Assembly: GCA_022510815.1 (NCBI GenBank)
Contig: JAFLST010000008.1
Location: forward strand, 1 to 64,000
Length of the DNA: 64,000 bases
From: Christensenellaceae bacterium
GTDB lineage: Bacteria > Bacillota > Clostridia > Christensenellales > Aristaeellaceae
Direction of reading: 5' to 3'
Shown here piece by piece: positions 5,977 through 17,014 of this stretch (the first letter of the stretch is position 1; each line of letters starts with the position of its first letter). Position numbers and translations under genes: made by a program. A model generated the notes under the pieces. It made no database searches. It was not told the origin of the DNA and saw only the letters and a program-made list of their open reading frames with translations.

Positions 5977-8529
5977 ATGAAAAGCACATTGAATAAGCTG
6001 CTGATTTCGTTTGTTTGCGTTGTCATGCTGTTTGCTGTGCTCGGCGCCGTCGCTTTGGCGTCCGGCGACACCTGCACCCATGAATACGCAAAGGTCGAAA
6101 GGCCCAACGGCACTTATCCGGCGACCTGCAAGGAACCCGGCGGCTACATTGTCCGGGTGACCTGCGAAAACTGCGGCGCGTTTGTCAACGAGTATAAGCA
6201 GCCCGATTCTGACAAGTATCCTGTGGACTCCAAGGCCCACAGCTTCAAGGACGTGCCGGTGCAGGGCGAGTGCGCCGGAGCGGGCACGATCACTCAGAAG
6301 GTCTGCGTGCTCTGCGGCTACTCGGAGACCAATACGAGCGACGGCAATCACAAGTGGGAGACCGTGAGCGTCAAGGCGACCACCTGCGGCGAGACGGACT
6401 ACACCTATGAGCAGTGCGCCCAGTGCGGGATGACCCGTAACTACAAGTACGGCTCCTCGCTCTTTACCCACACCTTCACCAAGAATAAGACGGAGGTCGT
6501 CAGGGAGGCTACCTGCAGCGTGCCCGGCGAGAGCAAGCAGGTGTGTGACTGCGGTCAGGAGACGAGGGTTCTTCCCATCGCGACCACGGCTCACAGCTAT
6601 GCGGCAGCCGTCACCGTTCAGGGCGACTGCAAGACCAAGACCCGGACGAGCGAGACCTGCACGGTCTGCAGGTATGAGCATATCCTCAGCTACGGCAGCT
6701 ATGTGCATAGCTTTGTAGAGACGAACACTGCGACCTGCACCGAAGATGGCATCAGGAAGAGCGCCTGCACGATCTGCGGTACGGTGAACTGGTCGCAGCC
6801 CTCCGCCAAGCTCGGTCACACCGCTGCTTATTGGAAGAGCGACGCGGATCGCCATTGGCGGGAGTGCTCCCGCTGCGGCGAGGAGATGAGCTCCGGCAGC
6901 CATACCGGCAACAACACCAACGATTATTGCACCAACAGAATTTCATGCAAGGTCTGCGGTTATCTGATGTCCAGCGGCGGCAAGCACCCCGGCTATACCG
7001 CCGTCGACAGCGGCAGCGATGCCACCCACAACATGAAGTGCACCAAGTGCAGCTATGTGCAGAGCACTGCGCAGCACACCTACACCGCCTTGGATGGCGA
7101 CTGCACCAAGGGTAAGATCTGCACGGCCTGCGGACACCGGGCCAGCGGCAACGCGCAGCATGCGCTGTCTTCCACATGGACCAGCGCCGGCACCGAACAG
7201 CACGGCCGGAAGTGCACGAACGCAGGCTGCACCTATATGCAGATGGAAGACCATGAGTGGAGCGACTGGGAAGTCGTCAAGGAACCCACCACCACATCGG
7301 TGGGCACCGAGGCCAAGAAGTGCGTCAAGTGCCGGACGACGACGGTTCGTTCCATTCCGCAGCTCAAGCCCGGCCAGACGGCTGCGCCCACCAAGGCTCC
7401 TGAAGCGACGAATGTGCCTGCGACGGACGCTCCGTCGAACAGTGACAGCACCGTGACGAACGCTCCGGCGACCGATGCGGCCTCCGAGACTGCCGCTCCG
7501 ACGGCCAAGGCCGATGACGCGACGGCCACGCCGAAGCCCGCGACCAGCACGACCGCGACGAGCGCGCCGAAGGCCACGAACGCCTCCGCGACAGCCACGC
7601 CGAAGCCTGCAAACAACGCGACCGCAACGAGCGCGCCGAAGGCCACGAATGCCGCTGCGACAGCTACGCCGAAGCCTGCAAACAACGCGACCACGACGAC
7701 GGCGCCGAAGGCCACAAACGCCGCTGCGACAGCCACGCCGAAGCCGACGAGCAGCGCTGCTGCCGTGACGAACGCTCCGACGACCGCGAGCAATGCGAGT
7801 GCAGCGCCCACGCAGACTGCTGCCAGCGCCGAGATTCCGACTGCCGCGCCCGTGAGCGACAACGCGGTCTCTGCCACGACGGCGCCCACGGATGCTGCTG
7901 AGGCGCCTGCAGCCGAGACTGAAAACGCGGCCACGGCCGAGCCGGAGGCTGCTCCCGCTGAGGAGCTTCCCGAGGAGACGGCTGATGATCCGGTTCGGGT
8001 TGCGGCTCCGCTGACCAAGGATACCGATTGCGCGGATGCTGGCGTCCCCTGCACGGAGGAAATGTTCATGCAGGGCGGCATGCTGATCCGTGTCTGCACC
8101 ATCTGCGGCAATGTGAGGGTTGATTTCCTCTTTGATGGCGTGGGCGATGAGCAGCCCGTGTTTGCCGAGGTTCCCAACGTTGTCGTCACTGGCGCGGCGC
8201 AGGAGGGTCAGCTCGTCCTGCGGGCGGCAAGCCTTGCCGGCAGCGAAGAGGCCTTCGTGGCTCTCTCGGCGGCATGGGAGATGAACGGCAAAGCGCAGTC
8301 CCTCGTCGGGGCGGTGCAGGTCAGCCTGCCTCTCGTGATTGCCGAGGCTGCGGATGACTCCGCTCTGTCTGTGCCCACCGCTGATTTCCGGCTGGTGCGT
8401 GTGGACGTTCATGAGGACGGGGATGGCGTGCGCACCGAGGCTTGGACCGAAGTCGACTATAGCTACGAAGACGGCGTCCTGACCTTTGAGATGGAGCAGA
8501 CGGCGATCTACCTGCTGATCTCTGCGTGA
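5977..8529 (+). CDS. large secreted CxxC-repeat protein with Thr/Ala/Pro linker
   Basis: The 850-residue protein starts with a signal peptide (hydrophobic about 9-28). Residues about 30-465 hold roughly ten irregular repeats of the form TC..G...C..CG....., each with one or two CxxC knuckles and a conserved His, like zinc-ribbon repeats in surface proteins of gut clostridia. Residues about 470-690 are a mucin-like linker rich in Ala, Thr and Pro with a 23-residue tandem repeat. The last 160 residues form a separate beta-rich domain that starts with one more CTICG knuckle. No LPxTG motif, C-terminal membrane segment or S-layer domain is visible, so how it attaches to the cell is unclear. GAAGGAGG precedes ATG 5977. 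Function unknown; extracellular metal binding or adhesion is inferred. Confidence 0.85.
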   Translation: MKSTLNKLLISFVCVVMLFAVLGAVALASGDTCTHEYAKVERPNGTYPATCKEPGGYIVRVTCENCGAFVNEYKQPDSDKYPVDSKAHSFKDVPVQGECAGAGTITQKVCVLCGYSETNTSDGNHKWETVSVKATTCGETDYTYEQCAQCGMTRNYKYGSSLFTHTFTKNKTEVVREATCSVPGESKQVCDCGQETRVLPIATTAHSYAAAVTVQGDCKTKTRTSETCTVCRYEHILSYGSYVHSFVETNTATCTEDGIRKSACTICGTVNWSQPSAKLGHTAAYWKSDADRHWRECSRCGEEMSSGSHTGNNTNDYCTNRISCKVCGYLMSSGGKHPGYTAVDSGSDATHNMKCTKCSYVQSTAQHTYTALDGDCTKGKICTACGHRASGNAQHALSSTWTSAGTEQHGRKCTNAGCTYMQMEDHEWSDWEVVKEPTTTSVGTEAKKCVKCRTTTVRSIPQLKPGQTAAPTKAPEATNVPATDAPSNSDSTVTNAPATDAASETAAPTAKADDATATPKPATSTTATSAPKATNASATATPKPANNATATSAPKATNAAATATPKPANNATTTTAPKATNAAATATPKPTSSAAAVTNAPTTASNASAAPTQTAASAEIPTAAPVSDNAVSATTAPTDAAEAPAAETENAATAEPEAAPAEELPEETADDPVRVAAPLTKDTDCADAGVPCTEEMFMQGGMLIRVCTICGNVRVDFLFDGVGDEQPVFAEVPNVVVTGAAQEGQLVLRAASLAGSEEAFVALSAAWEMNGKAQSLVGAVQVSLPLVIAEAADDSALSVPTADFRLVRVDVHEDGDGVRTEAWTEVDYSYEDGVLTFEMEQTAIYLLISA
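7564..7770 (+). repeat. three 69-bp tandem repeats in the linker
   Basis: Units start at 7564, 7633 and 7702 and encode APKATNA, a variable residue, then TATPKP and a variable Asn/Ala/Thr stretch (23 residues per unit). The last unit is degenerate. Such in-frame repeats can change copy number between strains. Confidence 0.8.
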
Positions 8530-8556
8530 TATCAATCAAATAATACAGCATTTCAA

Positions 8557-8591
8557 AAGCGGCATGACACTGTCATGCCGCTTCCTTTTTT
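8557..8591 (+). terminator. strong terminator after the CxxC-repeat protein
   Basis: AAGCGGCATGACA and its complement (8571-8583) form a near-perfect palindrome, followed by CCTTTTTTTC. Confidence 0.85.
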
Positions 8592-8741
8592 TCAATGTGA
8601 GAATGTCAAAGCAGAATCCCGAAACCCTGCAGCTGACGAAATGGAACTCGACCGATCCGGAGCCGCCTTGGATAGCGCTGTCTCTATTTTGCCCTATCGG
8701 TGGCTTCCTGAAAGAGAACGCTTCTTATGAGAAGCCGGAGA

Positions 8742-9479
8742 TCAGGAGCGGTCGAGCTTTTTGAGCTGTATCGCCAGAATGATGCCCGCGATGAGCAGTA
8801 CCGCGCCGACCAGCGTGACGAATCCGCTGAACAGGCCGAAAATGCCCCTGCCGGTGCGACTGAAGCTGTTGAACGAGCTGGTGCTGCCCGTCTGCTGAAT
8901 GTCAAACAGATCGTACAGGTCGTCCATCGGCATCCCGTAGTAGGCGCTGGGATTGGCGATGGCGCTGCCGTTTTCATCATAGAACTGGATGGGGGCGCTG
9001 CTGTCGAAAAAATCCGTGCCGCTCAGACCAAATCCTATGCTGTCCGCGCCGTTGAAAAAGGTGCTCGACACCAGACTGACCAGAATACCGAAAGCCAGCA
9101 TAGCCGCGCCGCCGACGGCCAGACGGACGCCGAAGATCCAGCCGTACTTGCGTATCAGCGTGCCCAGCATGCCCGGTATATCGTCGACCCAAGTGTGGAC
9201 GGATTCCGGCGGGACGGGCTGGGGCTGGTATACAGGCTCTGACTGCACGGCTTCGGGCTCCGGGCGGTTCTCCGGCGCCGGTTCGTCCTCGGAGAGCAGC
9301 CAGTCGGTGGTCACGCCGAAGGTCTGCGCCAGAAGCAGCAGCTTGCCGATCTCGGGGGATGCCTCGCCTGTCTCCCACTTGCTGACGGATTGCCGCGACA
9401 CGCCGACGCGTTCCGCCAGCGCCTCCTGCGACATCATGGCCTTCCTGCGGCAGTAGAGAATCTTTTCAGACAGTTTCAT
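8742..9479 (-). CDS. Xre-family regulator with C-terminal membrane segments
   Basis: In this 245-residue protein, residues 1-60 are a lambda-repressor-type HTH (SQEALAERVGVSRQSVSKWE). A Pro/Glu-rich linker leads to two hydrophobic segments at about residues 125-150 and 210-235, so this is a membrane-tethered regulator. The start is ATG 9479, with AAAGGAG 7 bases upstream, rather than the in-frame ATG 36 bases earlier. Single gene; target unknown. A weak hairpin at 8720-8735 follows the stop. Confidence 0.85.
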   Translation of the reverse strand: MKLSEKILYCRRKAMMSQEALAERVGVSRQSVSKWETGEASPEIGKLLLLAQTFGVTTDWLLSEDEPAPENRPEPEAVQSEPVYQPQPVPPESVHTWVDDIPGMLGTLIRKYGWIFGVRLAVGGAAMLAFGILVSLVSSTFFNGADSIGFGLSGTDFFDSSAPIQFYDENGSAIANPSAYYGMPMDDLYDLFDIQQTGSTSSFNSFSRTGRGIFGLFSGFVTLVGAVLLIAGIILAIQLKKLDRS

Positions 9480-9589
9480 GATGATGCTCCTTTCGCGATT
9501 TGGCAGCTTCATCATACCTGCTCAAGCGGTTGCGAAACCACCAACCGCGGCTGGAAGTTCCGCAACCAGCCGTTGCAGGCCGAGAAAAA

Positions 9590-10012
9590 TCAGGCTTTTT
9601 CCTTCTGTGCCAGCTCGTTTGTGTCAATGGTTCCGCGATAGACCACGAACCGCTGATACAGGAATTCGGTGACGAAGTTGATGAGCATATTCATGATCTC
9701 GACCAGCCAGTCATGGACTCCGGCGCGCTCCAGCAGCGTACCCCACCATGCCGAAGCGGGCGTGAACACCAGATAGTACAGCGCCACCAGCGCCATGGAG
9801 CGCGGCAGATTGGCGTCGGAACGGAAGGTGTATCGCCGGTTAAACGTAAAATTCCAGATGACAGATAGAATCAGCGACGGCACATGGCTCATCCAGTAGT
9901 TCTCCAGCCCCAGCACATCATGCAGCAGCGCAAAGCTGGCCACCTGAATGATGCCCGCCGATATCGAGAACAGCGTAAACTTCACAGCCTGCCAGACGTT
10001 CTTGTTCTTCAT
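9590..10012 (-). CDS. GtrA-like membrane protein
   Basis: The 140-residue protein has four hydrophobic segments and the GtrA family pattern (KFTLFSISAGIIQV near the start, SVIWNFTFNRRYTFRS in the middle). GtrA proteins are thought to flip or support polyprenyl-linked sugars for cell-surface glycosylation. ATG 10012 follows AGGAGGTGAAAGC. A glycosyltransferase partner is not adjacent. The reading frame stays open far upstream through a repeat-bearing intergenic region, but only this start has a ribosome binding site. Confidence 0.85.
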   Translation of the reverse strand: MKNKNVWQAVKFTLFSISAGIIQVASFALLHDVLGLENYWMSHVPSLILSVIWNFTFNRRYTFRSDANLPRSMALVALYYLVFTPASAWWGTLLERAGVHDWLVEIMNMLINFVTEFLYQRFVVYRGTIDTNELAQKEKA

Positions 10013-10035
10013 GCTTTCACCTCCTTTGGTAACAT

Positions 10036-10104
10036 TTGGCGAGAAAAGAAGGCTTTGGAGCCCAAAGCCCCTCCTCTCGCGCTCTCCTCCCGAAAAGCGG
10101 CGAC
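10036..10104 (-). repeat. dispersed hairpin repeat, copy a (inverted orientation)
   Basis: The same element as copies b and c in opposite orientation: hairpin arms 10039-10058 and 10062-10080, with the shared core CTTTGGAGCCCAAAG, followed by the conserved flank CCGAAAAGCGGCGAC. The stem has one mismatch and one bulge. It lies 24 bases before the GtrA gene. Confidence 0.7.
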
Positions 10105-10201
10105 TTTGCCGTATCAGGCAGGAGTTTATTATCGGTATGGTTTCGCAACGCAACTCCCGCTGCAGGCCCGAATAGCTTATCAGGACTGTCGAGAAGCAGG
10201 G

Positions 10202-10270
10202 GGTCGCCGCCTTTCGGGGTGGGTGCGGGAGGGGTGCTTTGGGCTCCAAAGCATCCCTCCCGCCATTCCT
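10202..10270 (+). repeat. dispersed hairpin repeat, copy b
   Basis: This copy is 69 bases long and starts GGTCGCCGC. Arms 10225-10242 and 10246-10263 form an 18-bp stem (one G-T pair) with a GCT loop. It starts 27 bases after the tsaD stop codon on the tsaD transcript side. Confidence 0.8.
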
Positions 10271-10296
10271 TCTAACCGTTCCTTCTCGCTGTTCCC

Positions 10297-11355
10297 TCAA
10301 ACAAGCCGCAGCCCCGGCTCTGCGTTCAGCGTCAGGGGGGCAAGCTCGCCGCGGCGGAGGCGATAGTAGGCGGCGCTGGCGATCATGGCCGCGTTGTCGG
10401 TGCACAGCTCGAGGCGGGGCATGTAAAGGGGCAGGCCCGCCTTGTCGCAGGCCTCCTGCATCATGCGGCGCAGGAGACGATTCGCCGAGACGCCCCCGGC
10501 CAGCGCCAGTGCGGGCGCATGGGTTTCATGAGCGGCCAGCATGGCCTTGTCCACCAGCGAGGACACCACCGCGTGCCGGAAGGACGCCGCCATGTCCGCC
10601 TTGGGCAGGGGCTCGCCCTTCATCTCCAGCTTGTTGGCGGCGTTGAGGAAGGCCGTCTTCATGCCGGAGAAGGAATAGTCGTAGCGGCCCGGCGTGTGAG
10701 GATGCGGCAGGGCCAGCGCGTGTGGGTTTCCCTCCTCGGCCAGCGCGTCGATGCGGGGGCCTCCGGGGTAGGGCAGGCCCAGCACCCGGGCGGCTTTATC
10801 AAAGGCTTCTCCCGCCGCGTCGTCGACGGTCTGGCCCAGCAGCGTATACTCGCCGTAGTCCTCGACCCGCACGATATGGCTGTGCCCGCCGCTGACCACG
10901 AGGCATACGAAGGGCGGCTTCAGATCGGGATGGCTGATATAGTTGGCGGAGACGTGGCCCTCGATATGGTTGACGGCGACCAGCGGCTTTCCGGCGGCGT
11001 AGGCGAGGCCCTTTATGCAGCTCACGCCGGTGAGCAGCGCGCCCACCAGTCCCGGGCCGCAGGTGACCGCCAGCGCGTCGACGTCGCCAAGCCGCATGCC
11101 CGCAGCCTTGAGGGCCTCGTCGATCACCCGGTCGCAGGCCTCGACGTGCGCCCGGCTGGCAATCTCAGGCACCACGCCGCCGTAGAGAGCGTGCAGGTCG
11201 ATCTGGCTGAACACCACGTTCGAGACGATGACGCGGCCGTCCTCCACAATGGCGGCGGCGGTCTCGTCGCAGGAGGTCTCCAGCGCCAGCACGCGCACAT
11301 GCTCCCGGTTTTGCAGGGATTCCGCCTGCGTGCGGACGGATTCGGTATAGGTCAT
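10297..11355 (-). CDS. tsaD: tRNA N6-adenosine threonylcarbamoyltransferase TsaD
   Basis: The 352-residue enzyme transfers the threonylcarbamoyl group to A37 of ANN-decoding tRNAs, working with TsaB and TsaE. The ASKHA fold is clear: LALETSCDETAAAI near residue 22, the metal-binding HIEGH (about residue 132) and a C-terminal FSGMKTA and NAAMIA region. Length is usual for the family. ATG 11355 has GAGGAAAG upstream and overlaps the stop of the preceding gene (ATGA), so translation is coupled in the prfB-DUF1461-tsaD unit. tsaB and tsaE are not in the window. Confidence 0.95.
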   Translation of the reverse strand: MTYTESVRTQAESLQNREHVRVLALETSCDETAAAIVEDGRVIVSNVVFSQIDLHALYGGVVPEIASRAHVEACDRVIDEALKAAGMRLGDVDALAVTCGPGLVGALLTGVSCIKGLAYAAGKPLVAVNHIEGHVSANYISHPDLKPPFVCLVVSGGHSHIVRVEDYGEYTLLGQTVDDAAGEAFDKAARVLGLPYPGGPRIDALAEEGNPHALALPHPHTPGRYDYSFSGMKTAFLNAANKLEMKGEPLPKADMAASFRHAVVSSLVDKAMLAAHETHAPALALAGGVSANRLLRRMMQEACDKAGLPLYMPRLELCTDNAAMIASAAYYRLRRGELAPLTLNAEPGLRLV

Positions 11356-12032
11356 GCTTTCTTTCCTCGCTTGTGCAGGATGAGGGCTCCGGTCAGCATC
11401 AGCGCCATGAGCAGCAGCCAGCTCGCGCCCAGAATGGATGCGTAGGCCATGAAGAAGCCTGTGGGCATCAGGCGGATGAGCAGGTCGGTCTGCGGGTTGA
11501 GCAGCCACAGGTCATTGGAAAAGGACAGCCGGTGGAACAGCACGAACAGCCGGTCGAAGTCGATCGCCGCCGTAGCAGCCACCAGCGCGACCAGCGCGAT
11601 CACCGAGCCGAAGCCGATGACGCATCCGCGCCAGACGCGCCTGTCCCTTTGCAGGAAAGCTGCAACCAGCAGCGCCGCCGAGAGCAGCCCCGCGACGATC
11701 AGCACCGTCCTGTCCAGCATGAACAGCGCGCGGCAGTCTTCCATGTGCTGCTGCTCGTGCTCGCTGAAGGAGAGATACATCACATCGAAGATCATGGAAT
11801 GGTGCTGGAAGGTTTTTACGTCTCCCGCCAGATAGCCGGTGATCATCTCGACCATGGCCGGATATTCCTCGTCGGGGAGCTGCGTGGCCTCGCTGGGGGC
11901 GAAGTGCCGCATCATGGGCAGCATGAGGGTCGATGAGGTGCCCAGCGCCCACAGGATGCCCGCCAGCGCCGTAACGGAAAGCGACAGGGCCAGAAGCAGC
12001 CCTGTCAACGTGGAGAGAACCCGTTTCATCAT
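11352..12032 (-). CDS. TIGR01906/DUF1461 family integral membrane protein
   Basis: A 226-residue protein with four or five membrane segments. The family signature is present in the C-terminal third: FHRLSFSNDLWLLNP then TDLLIRLMPTGFF. An extracellular loop lies between the first two membrane segments. The function of the family is unknown. It is embedded by 4-base ATGA overlaps on both sides (prfB upstream, tsaD downstream), so the three are co-translated. Confidence 0.88.
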   Translation of the reverse strand: MMKRVLSTLTGLLLALSLSVTALAGILWALGTSSTLMLPMMRHFAPSEATQLPDEEYPAMVEMITGYLAGDVKTFQHHSMIFDVMYLSFSEHEQQHMEDCRALFMLDRTVLIVAGLLSAALLVAAFLQRDRRVWRGCVIGFGSVIALVALVAATAAIDFDRLFVLFHRLSFSNDLWLLNPQTDLLIRLMPTGFFMAYASILGASWLLLMALMLTGALILHKRGKKA

Positions 12033-13129
12033 TGCATTTTCAGATACGCGGTGACGAAGCCCTCGAGCTTGCCGTCCATCACGTCGTCAATCGCGCCGAC
12101 CTCGAAGCCGGTGCGGTGATCCTTCACCATGGTGTAGGGCTGGAAGACGTAGGAGCGGATCTGGCTGCCCCACTCGATCTTTTTCATCTCGCCCTTGATG
12201 TCGGCCATCTGCTGCTCCTTCTCGCGTTCGCGGAGCTCCAGCAGCTTGGAGCGGAGCATCTTCAAACAGGTCGCGCGGTTCTGCACCTGATCGCGTTCGG
12301 TCTGGCAGGAGACCACGATGCCTGTCGGGAAGTGGGTCATGCGCACGGCGGAGGAGGTCTTGTTGACGTTCTGACCGCCCGCGCCGCTGGAGTGGTAGGT
12401 GTCCACGCGCACGTCCTTCATGTTGATCTCGATGTCGCCCTCGTCGTCCTCGAGAATCGGCGAGACGTCCAGCGAGGAGAAGGAGGTGTGACGGCGGGCA
12501 TTGGCGTCAAAGGGGGAGATGCGCACCAGCCGGTGCACGCCCTTCTCGCCGCGCAGATAGCCGTAGGCATGGTCGCCGTCCACCTCGAAGGTCACGGACT
12601 TGATGCCCGCCTCGTCACCGTCGAGCAGGTCGAGGAGCTTCACGGTGAAGCCCATCTGCTCGCAGTAGCGGGTGTACATGCGGTAGAGCATCTGCGTCCA
12701 GTCCTGCGCCTCGGTGCCGCCCGCACCAGCGTGCAGGGACAGGATGGCGGGGCTGTCGTCATAGTCGCCGCGCATGAGGGTCTCCAGCTCCAGCGCGTCG
12801 GACTGAACCTGCAGCGCCTCCAGCTCGCCGGAGACCTCCGCGGCCATCTCCTCGTCGCCCTCTTCCTTCGCCAGCTCCATCATGGTCTCGATATCATCGG
12901 CGGTGGAGAGGAGCTTCTCGTAGTGGTTCAGCTTGTTCTTGAGACCGCCCAACTTCTGATTGATCTTCGTCGAGCGCTCCAGATCGTTCCAGAATTCCGG
13001 CTGGTTCATCTCCTCGGTCAGCTCGGCGATCTGGTCGCGGATGTGGTCGATGTGCAGCGCCTCGCCCGCCGCCAGAATGCTCTTGCGGATGCCCTGAAGG
13101 GTTTGGTTGTATTGTTCAAATTCGATCAT
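12029..13129 (-). CDS. prfB: peptide chain release factor 2
   Basis: The 366-residue RF2 recognises UGA and UAA. It has the codon-recognition tripeptide SPF (ISPFDANARRHTSF) and the peptidyl-hydrolysis GGQ motif (SGAGGQNVNKT). The reading frame is continuous from ATG 13129, so the programmed +1 frameshift found near codon 25 of many prfB genes is absent here. It lies downstream of secA with one copy of the hairpin repeat in the 190-base gap. Confidence 0.95.
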   Translation of the reverse strand: MIEFEQYNQTLQGIRKSILAAGEALHIDHIRDQIAELTEEMNQPEFWNDLERSTKINQKLGGLKNKLNHYEKLLSTADDIETMMELAKEEGDEEMAAEVSGELEALQVQSDALELETLMRGDYDDSPAILSLHAGAGGTEAQDWTQMLYRMYTRYCEQMGFTVKLLDLLDGDEAGIKSVTFEVDGDHAYGYLRGEKGVHRLVRISPFDANARRHTSFSSLDVSPILEDDEGDIEINMKDVRVDTYHSSGAGGQNVNKTSSAVRMTHFPTGIVVSCQTERDQVQNRATCLKMLRSKLLELREREKEQQMADIKGEMKKIEWGSQIRSYVFQPYTMVKDHRTGFEVGAIDDVMDGKLEGFVTAYLKMQ

Positions 13130-13227
13130 GATAATCCCTCTGCTTCACGTCGTTGGAGAATAGGTGGCAGGTTGGCTGCGCTACGTTGCAGCAGCATAGG
13201 GTCGAAAGGAACGGTTTGTATGCAACA

Positions 13228-13296
13228 GGTCGCCGCTTTTCGGGGTGGGCGCGGGAGGGGGACTTTGGGCTCCAAAGTCTCCCTCCCGCCGTTCCT
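13228..13296 (+). repeat. dispersed hairpin repeat, copy c
   Basis: This 69-base copy differs from copy b at only 7 positions. Arms 13251-13268 and 13272-13289 form an 18-bp stem with a GCT loop. Four of the seven differences are two compensated base pairs in the stem. It lies 23 bases after the secA stop codon. Confidence 0.8.
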
Positions 13297-13318
13297 CTGC
13301 GTCTTTCCGTCGTCCCCT

Positions 13319-16015
<2,697 letters not shown>

Positions 16016-16060
16016 GCCGTTTCTCCTTGTTCGCGCCGATAATATAGGTACGCAAATTCT

Positions 16061-16089
16061 ATTATACCATGAGAAGGCGGTTTTGACAA
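16061..16089 (-). promoter_or_regulatory. secA promoter
   Basis: On the minus strand TTGTCA and TATAAT with a 17-base spacer, 46 bases before the secA start. Confidence 0.8.
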
Positions 16090-16115
16090 CGCCGGAGTTC
16101 CCGGATTTGGCCTGC

Positions 16116-16144
16116 TTGCGCGGGGGCTTCGGACATGTTACAAT
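16116..16144 (+). promoter_or_regulatory. promoter of the zinc-ribbon/GH42 operon
   Basis: TTGCGC and TACAAT with a 17-base spacer, 27 bases before the start codon at 16172; divergent from the secA promoter. Confidence 0.55.
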
Positions 16145-16171
16145 AGGAACAGCCGAAAAGGAGGTCTGACC

Positions 16172-17014
16172 ATGCCGCTGACATCCTATTGCAAGAAATG
16201 CGCCCGGGACGTGCCTGTGGGCGAGCGCTGCCCTCACTGCGGGTCGAAGCTGCCCGCGAACACGGTGCGGCTGGCGTGGTGCGTGGATCATACGCCGCTC
16301 AAGGACTGGATGAGCTGGAACGCCGTGATGCGCGTGGCGATCCCGGTGTTAGTGCTGGCACTGTTGATCGTGGTGGCGCTGGAGGGCGTGACCGGCGGCG
16401 CGGCGGGCGTCGAGGCGCTGTTCCGGGAGGGACTGACGCTGAGCCTGTTAGGCGTTTCGGTGCTGGGCTTGGCGGTGCTGCTGCTCCTGTTCATCCTGCA
16501 GGGGGATGACATTCTCGACTGCGTGGTGGACAGCAAGGGCTTCCATGTGCAGCAGTATCTGCCGGAGCCGACCCCCCTCAAGCTGCTGGCGCGGCTGAAG
16601 TCGCCCACGCTGATGAGCCGGGTCTCGGCGGACAATCCGATGCTGCTTTTGTCCCAGCGGGAGATTGCGTGGAAGGATATCGCCCGGGTGCAGCTCTGGC
16701 CGGAGAAGACGCTTCTGCTGCTCTACGCGCCGGTGTGGTGGCTGCGGCTGGCAGTGCCCTGCACGCCCTTCACATGGGAGGACGCGCTGAATCTGGTGTC
16801 GGACAAGCTGGGCCGCAAGAAGGCTGTCGATCTTCCCAAGCAGCTCGTCGCGCCGCCCAAGCCGAAGGCTCCCAAGCCTGTCAAAGCCCGGCAGATGACC
16901 ATTGAGGACATCCCGCCGGTTCAGGAGGAAACAGCCGAGCGGCCGGAGGACTTCGTGCCGCTCATGGACGTATTGCAGGAGATCAGGGACGCGGAAAGGT
17001 CGGAGGAAGCATGA
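16172..17014 (+). CDS. zinc-ribbon membrane protein of unknown function
   Basis: In this 280-residue protein, an N-terminal zinc ribbon (CKKC and CPHC, residues about 7-24) is followed by two membrane segments (about 50-70 and 85-110). A PH-domain-like beta region ([13 protein letters not shown] to [24 protein letters not shown]) comes next, then a Pro/Lys-rich tail. AAAGGAGG precedes ATG 16172. The stop overlaps the start of the GH42 gene (ATGA), so the two are co-translated, but no functional tie to galactoside use is evident. Confidence 0.8.
   Translation: MPLTSYCKKCARDVPVGERCPHCGSKLPANTVRLAWCVDHTPLKDWMSWNAVMRVAIPVLVLALLIVVALEGVTGGAAGVEALFREGLTLSLLGVSVLGLAVLLLLFILQGDDILDCVVDSKGFHVQQYLPEPTPLKLLARLKSPTLMSRVSADNPMLLLSQREIAWKDIARVQLWPEKTLLLLYAPVWWLRLAVPCTPFTWEDALNLVSDKLGRKKAVDLPKQLVAPPKPKAPKPVKARQMTIEDIPPVQEETAERPEDFVPLMDVLQEIRDAERSEEA

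Noticed and set aside
6943-8535. Long minus-strand frames opposite the CxxC-repeat protein
   Set aside because: Low-complexity Arg/Ala-rich translation produced by the repeat-rich plus-strand gene; no ribosome binding site.
10013-10405. N-terminal extension of the GtrA frame
   Set aside because: It crosses two hairpin-repeat copies and overlaps tsaD; the Shine-Dalgarno lies at the internal ATG 10012.
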